Made by a program: the position numbers and the translations under genes. Below the pieces are notes generated by a model, which was not told the origin of the DNA, ran no database searches, and was given only the letters and a program-made list of their open reading frames with translations. A DNA stretch of 32,557 nucleotides from Bacteroidales bacterium. Lineage in GTDB: Bacteria > Bacteroidota > Bacteroidia > Bacteroidales > VadinHA17. How positions within the stretch are numbered: the stretch's first letter is position 1; every line of letters begins with the position of its first letter. Positions 14,350 through 22,459 of this stretch are shown piece by piece. Where the stretch lies: contig JADGPT010000009.1 of the NCBI GenBank assembly GCA_017882345.1, forward strand, positions 1 to 32,557, given 5' to 3'.

Positions 14350-17202
14350 ATGATGAAACGTTTAGTTCTCTTAACGTGGCTGTTGGCTACATTTATTAAT
14401 TCTGATTTAATTTCTCAGACAAAAGAAAATATGAGAAATAATTTTTACGATGCAGAAAGCTGGATCTTATTTGAAGCCTACAAGGATGCTCTGCCTCTTT
14501 ACCAGCAGTTACTAAAAAATTACCCTGATAATTCAAATTTTAAATACAGGATCGGCCAATGCTATATGAATATCCCCGGGGAGAAAATCAGGGCTGTCAG
14601 CTACCTTGAGGATGCTGTTAAAAACATTGATCCAAAGTACAAAGAGGGGAAATTCAAGGAGACCGGAGCGCCTTATGATGCTATCTATTACCTCGCCAAT
14701 GCTTACCGGATCAATAACCAGATTGATAAAGCTCTTAAAACTTATGAACAATTCAGGAAGAACCTTAATTCTGATGTATATGATACTACAGTAGTAAATC
14801 TACAGATACAATCATGTCGTAATGCTTTGGAACTGATGAGGATGCCATTATATGTAAAATTCAATAACCTTGGGAAGATGATAAATGGAGTAAACAATGA
14901 CTTTAACCCTGTTGTATCTGACAAAGAAGACCTTCTTGTATTTTCGAGAAGCCAGGCATTTTATGATGCGCTTCTTTACTCCCGTAAAGTTAATGGAGTA
15001 TGGTCTGAACCACTGAATATGAATGAGTTGTTGAAAGTTGACAAAGATCTTTTTCCAACTTCCATTTCAAAAGACGATAAAGATTTATACCTCTACAGTT
15101 CTGCAGATTATGATGGAATTATTTATACATCCAGATTTGAAAATGGCACTTGGTCTCCAATTGTAAAGCTCAATGATAACATCAATACCAAATATTGGGA
15201 ATCGCATGCAACTATCTCCCACGACAATAAAAAACTATACTTCACGAGTAATAGAAAAGGGACGTACGGGGGTCTTGATATCTATGTTTCGAATCGTGAC
15301 AGTACAGGCGACTGGGGACCGGCAAAAAATCTTGGACCTGTAATAAATACACCTTATAATGAAGAATCCCCTTTTTTGAGTGATGATGATAAAACACTTT
15401 TTTTTAGCTCAAGGGGCCATTTTAATATGGGCGGTTATGATATTTTCTATTCAACACTTCTTGATAATGGTGAGTGGTCAGTTCCACTGAATGTTGGTTA
15501 TCCATTTAATACAACCGACGATGATGTGTTTTTTAAGCCTCTGAATCAAGGTTATGAAGGATACATCGCCAAAGAACTTCCCGGAGGTTATGGGAAACAG
15601 GATATTTACCGGGTCGAGATTTTTTCTAACAATCATCCCAGAAAATTCTTTGTAAGAGGAATGGTAAAAGTAGCTGACCTGATAAGTAGTATGAATGATA
15701 GTGTGAAGATAAGCGCTATGAATATCAAAAACTCAAACCAGACTATGATTGTCTATTCGAATCCTATAACAGGTGAATATGAGTTCCAGCTTCCCCAGGG
15801 GGACTATAAAATCACCTATGAAGGAGACGGAGGCGAAAAAGTCGTCAGAAATCTGGATTTGCCTCTTTTAAACCCTTCCGACAGTTTTGTACTTCCTGGA
15901 ACAGTACTGCCAAAAACTGATTTTGTTGCAGATTTAAAGGTTGAGACTAATAAAACAATCTCAGTTACAAAAGGTGACTCAATACTGTTTCCTATAAAAG
16001 TGGAGCCAAACTCTTTCCTTATAGTTGAACATTGGGTTGGAAACTCATTGATATCAGTCCAACATTTCACAATCCGCGATTCAACTTTCAACTATAAGAT
16101 GGCACCTGATAGTGGAAACAACAGAGTTGTCTTTAAATTGACGGACAAATTTAATAACAAAACTGAAACTGAAGTTTTAATTACCAGGCAGAATAACCTT
16201 ATAGGACAACCAATAACCCGACCTGAATACAGCCGGGTTATCTCTGAGAAACAGATAGCCTCACTTTCTACAATGATGAAGAACAGGGCTAAAGATGATC
16301 TGTTAAAGGCCATTACAGAGGCAAATATTGAAAAACGGCAGTTCGGGAAAATCGATGAATATATATCATTTCTTAAAGAAGAAGTCAGTAAAAAAGGTAT
16401 AAGATCTGAAGAAATTGATAAACTGGCTTTAAAAGTTGCCGTTATGGATAATATTCTTACACAGGCAGCAGTTGATTATTTGGCAAATCATACAGATGGT
16501 GACTTGAATAAAATTCTCAGAGATCTTGATATTTATGAATCCAATCTCAAGAACTGGACTGATTTACAGGAATATGTAAATGTTAAGACGGGCGGTAAAA
16601 TAGGCCCCGGGGATCTGAACAGGATTGCTGCAGCAGTCTTAGCTGAAACAGATCCATCCATTGAATCAATGAAAAAGAAAATATTGGCATTTAGTGAAAA
16701 CTCAGCTGCCGGAGAGATTATTCGTCAATCTGTGACTACTATAGACCAGAGCAACTTAAAATCAAGAGAGCAATGGTTACAGGCATTTTATACCGAATCT
16801 CTCAAACGTGGACTTACCCCGAGCCAGATATCAGAAATGTTGGTATTGATAAGTTCATTGCCTGGTACTAAGGTTGAACAGTATCTAAAGGATTTGATTG
16901 AACAATCTGATGAACCTTTAGCAACAGCGCTAAAATCAATTGACCTGAAAAAAGAAAGAATCAATACACCGGAGGATCTGCTCTCATATCTCTTCAACAA
17001 TAAGGAAAAGTTTCCTGAAAAAGCTGTCCTTAAGAGTTTAGCGAACCTGATATCTGCAAAAGATATCTCAGTTGATAATATTAAAGCTCATTTTACAACT
17101 TCCGGGAAAGCCTATCTATGGATCCTATGGGTTCTAATCGGTGCCGGGCTTTTTAGCTTGTTCCTGATAATGTGGAAAAGAAAAAGGAACAATAAGAGAT
17201 AG
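14350..17202 (+). CDS. TPR/PD40 beta-propeller envelope protein with C-terminal membrane helix (paralogue 1)
   Basis: A 950-residue exported protein. A signal peptide (about 1-23) is followed by TPR-like helices (about 28-165; ESWILFEAYKDALPLYQQLL, IGQCYMNIPGEK). Next come WD40-like PD40 repeats (about 183-430) with blades at 183, 234, 284, 339 and 391, such as ISHDNKKLYFTSN and GGLDIYVS. Then a carboxypeptidase-regulatory-like domain (about 433-520, NPITGEYEFQLPQGDYKITY), a long helical region (about 640-915), one transmembrane helix (about 921-942) and a basic tail WKRKRNNKR. TPR+PD40 recalls PorE-type proteins of the type IX secretion system, but there is no OmpA domain. The basic tail suggests inner-membrane anchoring with the propeller in the periplasm. 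First of three tandem paralogues. Function unknown. Confidence 0.85.
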   Translation: MMKRLVLLTWLLATFINSDLISQTKENMRNNFYDAESWILFEAYKDALPLYQQLLKNYPDNSNFKYRIGQCYMNIPGEKIRAVSYLEDAVKNIDPKYKEGKFKETGAPYDAIYYLANAYRINNQIDKALKTYEQFRKNLNSDVYDTTVVNLQIQSCRNALELMRMPLYVKFNNLGKMINGVNNDFNPVVSDKEDLLVFSRSQAFYDALLYSRKVNGVWSEPLNMNELLKVDKDLFPTSISKDDKDLYLYSSADYDGIIYTSRFENGTWSPIVKLNDNINTKYWESHATISHDNKKLYFTSNRKGTYGGLDIYVSNRDSTGDWGPAKNLGPVINTPYNEESPFLSDDDKTLFFSSRGHFNMGGYDIFYSTLLDNGEWSVPLNVGYPFNTTDDDVFFKPLNQGYEGYIAKELPGGYGKQDIYRVEIFSNNHPRKFFVRGMVKVADLISSMNDSVKISAMNIKNSNQTMIVYSNPITGEYEFQLPQGDYKITYEGDGGEKVVRNLDLPLLNPSDSFVLPGTVLPKTDFVADLKVETNKTISVTKGDSILFPIKVEPNSFLIVEHWVGNSLISVQHFTIRDSTFNYKMAPDSGNNRVVFKLTDKFNNKTETEVLITRQNNLIGQPITRPEYSRVISEKQIASLSTMMKNRAKDDLLKAITEANIEKRQFGKIDEYISFLKEEVSKKGIRSEEIDKLALKVAVMDNILTQAAVDYLANHTDGDLNKILRDLDIYESNLKNWTDLQEYVNVKTGGKIGPGDLNRIAAAVLAETDPSIESMKKKILAFSENSAAGEIIRQSVTTIDQSNLKSREQWLQAFYTESLKRGLTPSQISEMLVLISSLPGTKVEQYLKDLIEQSDEPLATALKSIDLKKERINTPEDLLSYLFNNKEKFPEKAVLKSLANLISAKDISVDNIKAHFTTSGKAYLWILWVLIGAGLFSLFLIMWKRKRNNKR

Positions 17203-17283
17203 AAATACAGTACTATGAGCGGCTTTTGCCGGTAATATTTATAAAAAAATATATGATTAACAATTCTTTCAACTTTTTTTTAA

Positions 17284-17291
17284 TAAATTTG
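17284..17291 (+). promoter_or_regulatory. -7 element for TPR/PD40 paralogue 2
   Basis: TAAATTTG fits TAnnTTTG and ends 18 bp before the ATG at 17310, the same distance as other promoters in this window. It lies downstream of the TTG (17226) and ATG (17253) that could extend the frame, so it decides in favour of the start at 17310. No clear TTG at -33. Confidence 0.5.
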
Positions 17292-17309
17292 TTTTCCAAA
17301 AATCTGTTT

Positions 17310-18584
17310 ATGAGCAAAAGAGCAGTGTGTCTGTTTTTTACATTAGTATTAATCATTCCGACATACGGTCAGGATAATAAAGAGCTTCAGGAATCATTTC
17401 TTGAGGCTGAGTATTTTCTGATGAATGAAGATTACACCGATGCGCTAACCTACTATTTGCAATTGTATGAAAAGCTGCCTGATAATGCAAACCTGGCTTA
17501 TTGTATAGGTGTATGTTACCTGCATATTCCTTCTAAAAAGAATCTCTCAGTTGATTTTCTTGAAAATGCAATAAAAAACATGTCGGCGAAGCACAAAGAG
17601 GGTTCAATTAACCAGATAGCTGCTCCATACGATGCATTATTCGAACTGGGAAAAGCATACCGTGTTAATTTCAGGTTCGATAAAGCAAAAGAAACCTTCA
17701 CGAAATACCTGGCAACACTACTTCCTGACGATCATGAGAACATCGATTTCGTTAAACATGAAATAGAGGTATGTGATACGGCGAAAGATCTGATATCAAA
17801 GCCAGTATCATATTCAGAAGAAAATATGGGAGAACTCTTCAATGATGAAAAAGATAATTTCAATCCCTTGATTTCAGCTGATGGAAAATCTTTTGCCTAT
17901 ATGGTGTCTCTCAAATTCTATGACGCTGTAATGTTTTCGAAGCTCGTTAATGGAAAATGGACTGCTCCCATTAATATTACTCCTGAACTCAAATCTGATG
18001 GAGATTTCTATATTTCCTGCCTTTCCGCCGATGGTAAATTATTATTCCTATCTAAAGATGATAATATTAATAGCGATATATATGTGAGTTCATTTGACGG
18101 AGGCAGCTGGAGCAAGACTGTTAAACTAAACAAAAATATCAATACAAAATATTGGGAATCACATGGCTTTATTTCTGAAGACGGCAATCAACTCGTTTTC
18201 GCTTCAGACAGACCAGGCGGTTTTGGTGGACTGGATCTCTATATCTCGCATAAAACAAATGGGGACTGGGGTCCTGCTATAAACATTGGTCCGGAAATTA
18301 ACACTCAATTCAATGAGGACAGACCATTTCTTATTAATAATGGGAAGACTCTCTTCTTCGCTTCCCAGGGGCATGAAAATATCGGAGGTTATGATCTGTT
18401 CAGATCCGATCTTCAATCAAATGGTCTATGGAGTAAACCTAAAAACCTTGGATATCCGATTAATACACCCGATGATGATATTTTCTTTATGCCGGTTGGT
18501 GATGGTAAATCTGGTTATTATTCCAGGTTTAATGAGACGGGAGGTTCTGGAAAAGTAGATATCTATAAGATAACATTTAAATAA
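17310..18584 (+). CDS. TPR/PD40 beta-propeller exported protein (paralogue 2, short form)
   Basis: 424 residues from the ATG at 17310, which begins a good signal peptide (MSKRAVCLFFTLVLIIPTYG). Frames upstream are open to 17226 but would put 28 extra residues in front of it. It contains the same TPR-like region (about 22-150; CIGVCYLHIPSKK) and PD40 propeller (about 182-420; ISEDGNQLVFASDRPGGFGG, GGYDLFRSD). It then stops directly after the last blade (GSGKVDIYKITFK), lacking the regulatory-like, helical and membrane parts of paralogue 1. It is thus a free periplasmic or surface version of the shared core. Second of the tandem array, 107 bp after paralogue 1. Function unknown; PD40/TPR proteins often serve in protein-protein assembly. 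Confidence 0.85.
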   Translation: MSKRAVCLFFTLVLIIPTYGQDNKELQESFLEAEYFLMNEDYTDALTYYLQLYEKLPDNANLAYCIGVCYLHIPSKKNLSVDFLENAIKNMSAKHKEGSINQIAAPYDALFELGKAYRVNFRFDKAKETFTKYLATLLPDDHENIDFVKHEIEVCDTAKDLISKPVSYSEENMGELFNDEKDNFNPLISADGKSFAYMVSLKFYDAVMFSKLVNGKWTAPINITPELKSDGDFYISCLSADGKLLFLSKDDNINSDIYVSSFDGGSWSKTVKLNKNINTKYWESHGFISEDGNQLVFASDRPGGFGGLDLYISHKTNGDWGPAINIGPEINTQFNEDRPFLINNGKTLFFASQGHENIGGYDLFRSDLQSNGLWSKPKNLGYPINTPDDDIFFMPVGDGKSGYYSRFNETGGSGKVDIYKITFK

Positions 18585-18624
18585 AAAATGACCATTTTAT
18601 ATTTTATTCCTTTAGAATAATTGC

Positions 18625-18632
18625 TATATTTG
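18625..18632 (+). promoter_or_regulatory. -7 element abutting TPR/PD40 paralogue 3
   Basis: TATATTTG, a perfect TAnnTTTG, ends 5 nt before the ATG at 18638. Transcription would start at or immediately before the start codon, implying a leaderless mRNA. A T-rich stretch near 18602-18606 is the only possible -33 element. Confidence 0.55.
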
Positions 18633-18637
18633 TTTTG

Positions 18638-20590
18638 ATGGTAAAATTCAGAGTAAAGATCCTAAGTTTCATACTGCAGCTATTAACTCTGGCAGTTCTT
18701 CCAGTTGCTGTTTCCGCTCAATCCGTTAGCGAGATGAAACAAATATTTGCAAAGGCGGAGTCTTACTATCTCTATGAAGAATATGAACTTGCAAATCCGT
18801 TATACCTTCTTCTTGATTCTGCAGGAAATCTGAATATTAAATATAAAATAGGGAACTGCTATCTGAATATTCCAGGTGAAAAAGAGAAATCAATTCCTTT
18901 CCTCGAGGATGCTATTAAAACTGCCAGTTATGATTCAAAAACAGAGTCTTTTAAAGAGAAGAAAGCTCCTCTTGATGCCTATTTTTCCCTTGCTAAAGCC
19001 TATTTGATTACTAATCAGTTGGAGAAAGCTCTCAATACACTTCAAACATTTAATAAGCTCGCCAGGGAAACAACCCGCAAAGGAGGAATGAAGAACCTCG
19101 AATACATCGAACAGCAGATTCAAGCCTGTAAAAATGCTATTCAGTTTAAGGAGAATCCAGCCGTTTTTAGTAAAAAAAGTATGGGAAGTGATTTCAGTCA
19201 GGGCTCCATTAACGATAACCCTGCTGTAAGCTTTGATGGGAATACAATAGTTTATACCGAACACAGAGGTATAGTCAACGCTATCTTCTATTCGAAAAAG
19301 GAAAGAGGAAAATGGCAGACACCTATTGAAATTACAGCTGCACTCAACGCCGGAGAAGATTGTTCATCATCTTCTCTTAACAGTGACGGTACAGAACTGT
19401 TTCTCTATAAAACAGATAATTATGACGGAGCTATTTATTCATCAAATTTTGTAGATGGCGCCTGGACTCCAATAAAAAAATTAAATAAGAATATAAATAC
19501 TAAGTTTTATGAATCCCATGCTTCTATTTCATCTGATGGGAAAAAATTATATTTTACCAGTAACAGAGATGGCGGCCAGGGGAACCTCGATATTTATGTT
19601 TCCGAAAAAGATGCTACAGGTGACTGGGGTCTGGCAGTTAACCTGGGAGCAGCAATCAATACACCATTTAATGAGGATACTCCTTTTATAACCGCGAATG
19701 ATTCTCTACTCTACTTTAGTTCCGAAGGACATAGTTCGATGGGTGGATTTGATAATTTCAAAAGTCGGAAAACAGGAACAGCCTGGAATACACCTGTCAA
19801 TATCGGATTCCCGCTTAATACTACTGACGATGATAAGTTTTTCCAACCCATAAATAACGGGCAAAATGCTTATTATTCAATGACAACGGATTACAAAAAG
19901 AAAGAAATTTTTTACCTGGGAATGGGGAATACAAATGTTAATGAGCTATTTGAAATTAAAGGTAAATTCAGCCTCCAGGATACTATTGTAACCTTTAATG
20001 AAAATTATTCAATACATCTTATTAACAAAACATCAGGAGATACTGTAGATGTTGGATTCCCAAATAAATATTCTGGTCTTTACAGTTTTACTGTTGCCCC
20101 CGGAGAATTCAGATTGTTTTATAAAGGTCTTGGATATATAACACACACAATTGATACTGCAATTTTACATAACGACCCGAACCTGATATTAAATATAGAT
20201 GTATCACTTGAGAGAGATACTACTATAGAAAGAATAAAAATGCCAACAATAGTGTACGAAAAAATCAATCTTGCTCTGATACCTACTATTACTTCAATTG
20301 ATACAAGCATGCTCATAAGAAACTTGAATGTGAGTGATGTGGGGGATTTAAATATTAAGGATTCAGATGTGCTCTATTATACAGTTCAGGTTATGGCACT
20401 TCATAATCCAGTCGATGTGACCTATTTTAAGTACATAGCTGACATGAAAGTTATGTATAATGACATCGATAAATTTTACATATACACAACAGGCAGATTT
20501 CCAACAAGAGCAGATGCTTATTCATTAAGACTTGAATTGATAAGAAAAGGATATCCGGAAGAAATCTTTATCAAGAAAGTTTCCAAATAA
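18638..20590 (+). CDS. TPR/PD40 beta-propeller protein with C-terminal SPOR-like domain (paralogue 3)
   Basis: 650 residues. Signal peptide about 1-27 (ending VAVSAQ), TPR-like helices (about 30-165; IGNCYLNIPGEKEKS), PD40 propeller (about 190-430; SSDGKKLYFTSNRDGGQGN, SSMGGFDNF), a beta-sandwich-like segment (about 440-540), and a C-terminal SPOR-like module (about 578-648). That module has YYTVQVMAL at its start and RFPTRADAYSLRLELIRKGY near its end. SPOR domains bind peptidoglycan with denuded glycan strands, so this paralogue may hold the propeller to the cell wall. A TTG at 18635 is also in frame, but ATG 18638 is preferred. Its stop overlaps the start of the collapsed fourth copy (TAATG). 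Confidence 0.85.
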   Translation: MVKFRVKILSFILQLLTLAVLPVAVSAQSVSEMKQIFAKAESYYLYEEYELANPLYLLLDSAGNLNIKYKIGNCYLNIPGEKEKSIPFLEDAIKTASYDSKTESFKEKKAPLDAYFSLAKAYLITNQLEKALNTLQTFNKLARETTRKGGMKNLEYIEQQIQACKNAIQFKENPAVFSKKSMGSDFSQGSINDNPAVSFDGNTIVYTEHRGIVNAIFYSKKERGKWQTPIEITAALNAGEDCSSSSLNSDGTELFLYKTDNYDGAIYSSNFVDGAWTPIKKLNKNINTKFYESHASISSDGKKLYFTSNRDGGQGNLDIYVSEKDATGDWGLAVNLGAAINTPFNEDTPFITANDSLLYFSSEGHSSMGGFDNFKSRKTGTAWNTPVNIGFPLNTTDDDKFFQPINNGQNAYYSMTTDYKKKEIFYLGMGNTNVNELFEIKGKFSLQDTIVTFNENYSIHLINKTSGDTVDVGFPNKYSGLYSFTVAPGEFRLFYKGLGYITHTIDTAILHNDPNLILNIDVSLERDTTIERIKMPTIVYEKINLALIPTITSIDTSMLIRNLNVSDVGDLNIKDSDVLYYTVQVMALHNPVDVTYFKYIADMKVMYNDIDKFYIYTTGRFPTRADAYSLRLELIRKGYPEEIFIKKVSK

Positions 20591-20856
20591 TGAAAAAGGT
20601 AATCAGAAAAACCACAATACTCACTTTACTTTTTTTTTGCTTCCTTACTCTGTCTTCACAAGTGATTACCAAAAAGGCATTTATTAAAGCAGTTCAGGAA
20701 GCTGATATTTATTACTATTATGATCAAAATTATGCGAAGGCTTCCGACATGTACAAGTCCCTTCTTAATAAATATCCTGAAAACTCCAATCTAACTGCAA
20801 AGTTGGGATTTGAAGATGCTTTTATCAGAAACCTTTACCTTTTGATGACTCAATAG
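20590..20856 (+). pseudogene. Collapsed fourth TPR/PD40/SPOR paralogue (88-residue remnant)
   Basis: The frame begins like its neighbours: signal peptide (LLFFCFLTLSSQ), a helix with EADIYYYYDQNYAKASDMYK, and LLNKYPENSNLTAKLG, which aligns with YPDNSNFKYRIGQCY of paralogue 1. At the Gly the resemblance stops and GFEDAFIR follows, which looks like the last strand of a SPOR domain. An internal deletion probably fused the first TPR to the C-terminal end. The following codons shift frame: reading on in the other frame gives KPLPFDDSIVIRNPT and a TGA overlapping the ATG of the acetyltransferase gene (ATGA). A 1-bp loss in the AGAAACC stretch would explain this. It may still be expressed as a small exported peptide, coupled to paralogue 3 through the TAATG overlap. 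Confidence 0.55.
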
Positions 20857-20872
20857 TAATCAGAAATCCCAC

Positions 20873-21391
20873 ATGAAGTATAAAAATATAAAGCTCAGAG
20901 CTCTGGAACCTGAAGATCTTGAGCTTCTCTATGAGTGGGAAAATAACAACAGTTATTGGGCAATAAGTAATACGGTTTCTCCATTTTCACGATATACATT
21001 AAAAAGATATATAGAGAATTCTCACAAGAATATCTATGAAACAGGTCAGCTAAGGCTTATGATTGACCACGTTGAAGATAAAATAACTATCGGAACAATA
21101 GATGTTTTTGAGTTTGATCCTTTTCACAAGAGAGCCGGTATAGGAATACTTATTGCAAATGAATCTTACAGGAGAAAAGGATATGCGTCTATGGCCCTTA
21201 CCTGCCTGATAAAATATTGTTTTAAAACACTTCAGCTGCATCAATTGTACTGTAATATACTGGCAAATAATTTTGTAAGTATGGATTTGTTTAAGAAGCA
21301 GGGATTTGTTCAGACAGGAATCAAGAAAGAGTGGATCCAGACAGATAACGGATACGTGGATGTATTTATTTTCCAATTGATTAATTCATAA
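20873..21391 (+). CDS. GNAT family N-acetyltransferase (RimJ/RimL-like)
   Basis: A 172-residue cytoplasmic acetyl-CoA-dependent acyltransferase. It starts with the Acetyltransf_3 pattern LRALEPEDLELLYEWENN, then the substrate region, and the acetyl-CoA loop in RAGIGILIANESYRRKGYAS (about 92-111; RxxGxG/A variant with RRKGYA). The C-terminal part includes LYCNILANNFVSMDLFKKQG. The family acetylates ribosomal protein N-termini, aminoglycosides, polyamines or cell-wall sugars; the substrate is unknown here. It lies 16 bp after the remnant fourth paralogue, so it is the last gene of the plus-strand cluster and convergent with rlmN 12 bp away. Confidence 0.88.
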   Translation: MKYKNIKLRALEPEDLELLYEWENNNSYWAISNTVSPFSRYTLKRYIENSHKNIYETGQLRLMIDHVEDKITIGTIDVFEFDPFHKRAGIGILIANESYRRKGYASMALTCLIKYCFKTLQLHQLYCNILANNFVSMDLFKKQGFVQTGIKKEWIQTDNGYVDVFIFQLINS

Positions 21392-21403
21392 TGACAGGCA
21401 ATA

Positions 21404-22426
21404 TTAATATTTTTGGAATCCTGTAGCAAGAAGGCCGCACGCTGCTGAAATATCTTTTCCACGTGATTTACGGATTGAAGCAGAGATCCCGGAAATTATC
21501 AGATTATGTTTGTAATACTGCATTCTCTCGTCGGAAGATGAACAGTTTTGATCGTTCAAAACAGAATGATATGGAAGCAGATTAACCCTGATTGCTGAGC
21601 CTTTGAGAATTGCCTTAAGTCCGACTAGATGGCGATCAGTATCATTTAAATCTTTTACCATGACATAAGCAAGGCTTAACGTCCTTTTCTTTTTCACCGG
21701 GAAACTTTTCATTATCTCTATTATCTTCTCTACGGGATACTGAGTTTCAACCGGGATAGATTTTTTCCTTTCCTCCGGGAATGGTGAATAAAGACTTAAT
21801 GCAAGATTGCATCCGGATCTTTTTAGGAATTGCTCAACTCCTGGCATAAGTCCTACGGTTGAGACAGTTACATTTCTTGAACTGATTGCAAGACCCCATT
21901 CAGAAGTAATTATACTGCAGGCCTTCAGAACGTTTTCCAGGTTATCCATCGGTTCTCCCATACCCATAAATACAACATGTGTAACTTTTTTTGCCTGAGG
22001 AAGAGCAATGATCTGGTTTATTATCTCCCCGGCAGTAAGATTACCCTTGTAACCATACCTGCCAGTGACACAGAATGAACATCCCATTCTGCAACCCGAC
22101 TGGGTTGAAACACATACGGTATTTCTTTTATTATCGGGTATATAAACAGTTTCAAACTTTTTCCCAGAATCTGTTCTGAAGAGATATTTAACCGATTTAT
22201 CAGTTGAAGTTTCTGAAGCCAGAGGTAAAAAAACGCCACTGACTGCAATATTAAAAAGTTCTTCTTTAAGTCTATTTGGAATTTTCAGGATTTGTGAAAT
22301 ATCGGAAATACTTTTTTTATAAATACTATTTGTGATTGAAACTGCATGAACAGCAGTGAACCCTGAAGGTCCTATCAGATCAAATATTTCATCAGCAGTT
22401 AAACCACAAAGACTCTTCTTAACCAT
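21404..22426 (-). CDS. rlmN: 23S rRNA (adenine(2503)-C(2))-methyltransferase RlmN
   Basis: A radical SAM enzyme that methylates A2503 of 23S rRNA (and often A37 of some tRNAs), tuning translation fidelity. 340 residues, standard length. The [4Fe-4S] ligands are in CRMGCSFC (Cys112, 116, 119). The motif VVFMGMGEPMDN follows, and the methyl-carrying cysteine is in SRGKDISAACGLLA (Cys330). The N-terminal small domain aids RNA recognition. A -7 element (22443-22450) lies 16 bp before its ATG, inside the tail of the upstream M3 gene, so it can be transcribed independently although it follows that gene by 33 bp. Confidence 0.95.
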   Translation of the reverse strand: MVKKSLCGLTADEIFDLIGPSGFTAVHAVSITNSIYKKSISDISQILKIPNRLKEELFNIAVSGVFLPLASETSTDKSVKYLFRTDSGKKFETVYIPDNKRNTVCVSTQSGCRMGCSFCVTGRYGYKGNLTAGEIINQIIALPQAKKVTHVVFMGMGEPMDNLENVLKACSIITSEWGLAISSRNVTVSTVGLMPGVEQFLKRSGCNLALSLYSPFPEERKKSIPVETQYPVEKIIEIMKSFPVKKKRTLSLAYVMVKDLNDTDRHLVGLKAILKGSAIRVNLLPYHSVLNDQNCSSSDERMQYYKHNLIISGISASIRKSRGKDISAACGLLATGFQKY

Positions 22427-22442
22427 ATATACTTGATATTTT

Positions 22443-22450
22443 CAAAAATA
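22443..22450 (-). promoter_or_regulatory. -7 element for rlmN
   Basis: The minus strand reads TATTTTTG (TAnnTTTG), 16 bp before the rlmN ATG, in the 33-bp gap after the M3 peptidase gene. The distance to the start codon equals that of other promoters in this window. No TTG is found at a good -33 distance. Confidence 0.45.
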
Positions 22451-22459
22451 GAAGGATTA

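Noticed and set aside
17226-17309. 28-residue N-terminal extension of TPR/PD40 paralogue 2
   Set aside because: It would precede a good signal peptide, and a -7 element at 17284-17291 lies within it.
21392-21425. Possible bidirectional terminator between the GNAT gene and rlmN
   Set aside because: ACAGG/CCTGT flank an AT palindrome, but the stem is only 5 bp, the loop is long and the site enters rlmN codons.
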